NCBI RefSeq assembly: GCF_003236175.1
Contig: NZ_QKTW01000027.1
Span: 125,600-189,599, forward strand
DNA from: Taibaiella soli
GTDB taxonomy: Bacteria; Bacteroidota; Bacteroidia; Chitinophagales; Chitinophagaceae
DNA length: 64,000 nt
Direction of reading: 5' to 3'
Position numbers and translations under genes: made by a program. Under the pieces are notes generated by a model, which ran no database searches, was not told the origin of the DNA, and saw only the letters and a list, made by a program, of their open reading frames with translations. Of the stretch, positions 62,403 to 64,000 are shown piece by piece (within the stretch, counting starts at the first letter, position 1; each line of letters begins with the position of its first letter).

Positions 62403-63797
62403 CTATCGTCTTGGTTCAGACCTTGGTGCTGACGGTTGCATTGGCTGAGATCTTGGCTGCTCCATATGCGGTTGTTGCTGTGGCATTGGTTGCGGTGCTC
62501 TCTGCGGCTGTTGTACCGGTTGTGCCTGAGGACGATTCCATTCCTGGCGCTGTGGTTGTTGCGCCGGTTGAGCTGGCTGTCTGCTCCAGTCCTGACGCTG
62601 CGGCTGTTGAACTGGCTGTGGTTGATTCCACTGCTGACGTTGAGGTTGCTGCTGCGCAGGCTGTGGTTGATTCCATTGTTGCTGTCTTACCGGCTGCTGC
62701 GTCGGTTGTTGCTGATTCCATTGCTGTTGTCTTACCGGTTCTTGTGTCGGTTGCTGACGGGCCGGTTGTGTTTGCAAACTCTGGTTTGGCTGTACCTGTA
62801 CTGGTCTTGCTGCCTGCGTTGCCTGTGAACCCGGATTCTGCTGTTGCGTATACTGCGGACGTGTATTGGTCACCGGACGCGCGTTCAGTACCGTTTCCCG
62901 ACCTTGAGGACGATTATTACTTATTGCCGCAGGTGAACCAATTGCCTGTTGCGGACGTACGATCTGCCTCGGTGCACTGCTATTATTCTGTCCTCTGTTG
63001 ATAGTAGGACGATAAATATTCACAGTATTATTATTCACAGTTGTTGTGCCCGGACGGCCTGAATTTGAAATATTGTAGACATTCACCCTTTGATGTGTTA
63101 CATTTTGAATGTCCGTTGGACGTGGACCTGTAACATACGTAGTGTGGTGGCTATTGTTGATATACGTGTTATTGATGATCGTGGTATTATTAATAATGGT
63201 CGTGTTATAACGTGGACCACGGTAATAACTCTGGAAGCGCGGATAGTAGATATAGCGGTTAGGAATAAATACCCACCAGTCCATCGGGTAGCTCCATCCA
63301 AAAGAAACAGAGATACTCACGCCAGGCCCCATTGGCGCCCAGCCGTAATAGTCGTTGTTAGAACGCCAGCAAACCCATGCCGGTCCCCATTCATTTCCTG
63401 GAATCCAGATCCAGCCATAGTAGCCGTCGAAAGTCCAGCGACCGTAGTGAAACGGTGCCCAGCCCCACGGATAATCAGAAACCCAGGTATTCCCATATTG
63501 GGTCATTACCCAGTGACCACTGCTATAGTAGGGACGGAAATCCGGTCCCACATTCGGCAACCATACATAACCATACTTCGGATCCTGTATCCATTGTCCG
63601 TAAGGTGATAATGCGTCGTAGAAATTCTGGTAAGAAGCGGCATAACCGTTATTGTCATTATAATTTACATAATCCCCATTGCCATTGTCATTATAATTCT
63701 CATCATTATAAATCTGTGCAACTGATTTTGTGGCGGGCGTCATAAAAAATAAAGATAATGCCAGTGCGAGTCCTGTTTTTTTCAATAAAGTGCTCAT
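62403..63797 (-). CDS. Exported DUF6600-type protein with Q/P-rich repeat tail
   Basis: A 464-residue exported protein. Signal peptide 1-27 (KSVA-Q), an acidic/Asn-rich stretch (28-52), then a tyrosine- and tryptophan-rich domain (about 58-190) with repeated WGWAPFHYGRW, YGWIWIPGNEWGPAWV and YYGWAPMGPG motifs typical of the YXWGXW/DUF6600 group. An Asn/Thr linker follows, and residues about 300-464 are low-complexity Q/P/R repeats (QQPxRQQWNQ). It is probably a periplasmic or surface structural protein; function unknown. Confidence 0.85.
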   Translation of the reverse strand: MSTLLKKTGLALALSLFFMTPATKSVAQIYNDENYNDNGNGDYVNYNDNNGYAASYQNFYDALSPYGQWIQDPKYGYVWLPNVGPDFRPYYSSGHWVMTQYGNTWVSDYPWGWAPFHYGRWTFDGYYGWIWIPGNEWGPAWVCWRSNNDYYGWAPMGPGVSISVSFGWSYPMDWWVFIPNRYIYYPRFQSYYRGPRYNTTIINNTTIINNTYINNSHHTTYVTGPRPTDIQNVTHQRVNVYNISNSGRPGTTTVNNNTVNIYRPTINRGQNNSSAPRQIVRPQQAIGSPAAISNNRPQGRETVLNARPVTNTRPQYTQQQNPGSQATQAARPVQVQPNQSLQTQPARQQPTQEPVRQQQWNQQQPTQQPVRQQQWNQPQPAQQQPQRQQWNQPQPVQQPQRQDWSRQPAQPAQQPQRQEWNRPQAQPVQQPQRAPQPMPQQQPHMEQPRSQPMQPSAPRSEPRR

Positions 63798-63915
63798 AAA
63801 ATGGTTTGGTTAAAAAGTCAAAATGAAACTTGCTCTTACCTAATTAAACACAAATTACTGGCCAAAATCTCACAAGACAATGTTAAAGAGTTTAAATCAT
63901 TTTATAAATTCACGG

Positions 63916-64000
63916 ATGCATATTCTATTACTTCATGGTGCCATTGGCGCTGCGGATCAATTGAAGCCGCTGGCTGACAAGCTCAGCAAGGATTTTACAG
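63916..64000 (+). CDS. Alpha/beta hydrolase (5' fragment, continues past window)
   Basis: The last 85 bases open a frame from ATG 63916 beginning MHILLLHGAIGAADQL and continuing KPLADKLS. The LLLHGAIG segment is the first strand and oxyanion loop (HG) of an alpha/beta hydrolase, similar to esterase/lipase-type enzymes. Only 28 codons are visible, so nothing more can be said. Confidence 0.7.
   Translation, partial: MHILLLHGAIGAADQLKPLADKLSKDFT

Noticed and set aside
62330-63001. 223-residue Val/Ala-rich plus-strand frame
   Set aside because: It is the complement of the Q/P-rich repeat tail of the DUF6600-type gene, and its start lies in that gene's terminator.

Overview
The window looks like a chromosomal segment of a Bacteroidota, probably a Chitinophagaceae-like environmental species (inference, no marker gene search possible). 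The grounds are: five proteins ending in type IX secretion (T9SS, Por) sorting tails, TonB receptors (one with a CarboxypepD-type N-terminal domain), TAnnTTTG promoter boxes, sparse Shine-Dalgarno sites, GTG/TTG starts, and intergenic micro-repeats typical of this group. Both ends cut genes: an aldehyde dehydrogenase on the left and an alpha/beta hydrolase on the right. No tRNA, rRNA, prophage or CRISPR was seen.

Layout. 1-10.5 kb: aldehyde dehydrogenase, VOC protein, methyltransferase, a two-component system, an ion channel with a Ca2+/H+ exchanger, a TonB receptor and an epimerase-like protein. 10.8-16 kb: a divergently transcribed LysR regulator with an aldo/keto reductase, two tandem Old Yellow Enzymes and an esterase. 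16-25 kb: a lectin-domain T9SS cargo, an M16 peptidase, glmM, a repeat-rich gap and a FAD oxidoreductase. 25-33 kb: a tandem Uma2 duplication, small membrane proteins, a deoxyhypusine-synthase-like enzyme, citrate synthase and three tandem paralogous membrane proteins. 33-43.5 kb: an M43 protease and mostly housekeeping genes (LptF/G permease, tgt, rsmG, mgsA, a YebC-type regulator, rlmB). 43.5-44.3 kb: two palindromic elements flanking a 21-bp minisatellite. 44.3-49.7 kb: a cobalamin riboswitch and a four-gene B12 uptake operon. 50-58.6 kb: a repeat-flanked secreted serine-protease-like protein, PAP2 and methyltransferase, a TPR protein, an MBOAT/SGNH acylation pair and a kinase-like hypothetical. 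58.8-64 kb: a sugar transporter with a ROK kinase, a CPBP-like membrane protein and a Q/P-rich DUF6600-type secreted protein.

The most coherent system is the B12 locus. A riboswitch precedes a DUF4465 protein and a second surface protein, both with T9SS tails, then a BtuG-like beta-propeller lipoprotein and a BtuB-like TonB receptor. This resembles the Bacteroides BtuB/BtuG/BtuH logic, but two surface components appear to be delivered by T9SS rather than as lipoproteins. Other points of interest are the mosaic Uma2 pair, the deoxyhypusine-synthase homologue lacking the catalytic lysine, the 21-bp array between palindromic elements, and a 101-bp repeat pair, one copy of which supplies the end of a PAP2 gene.
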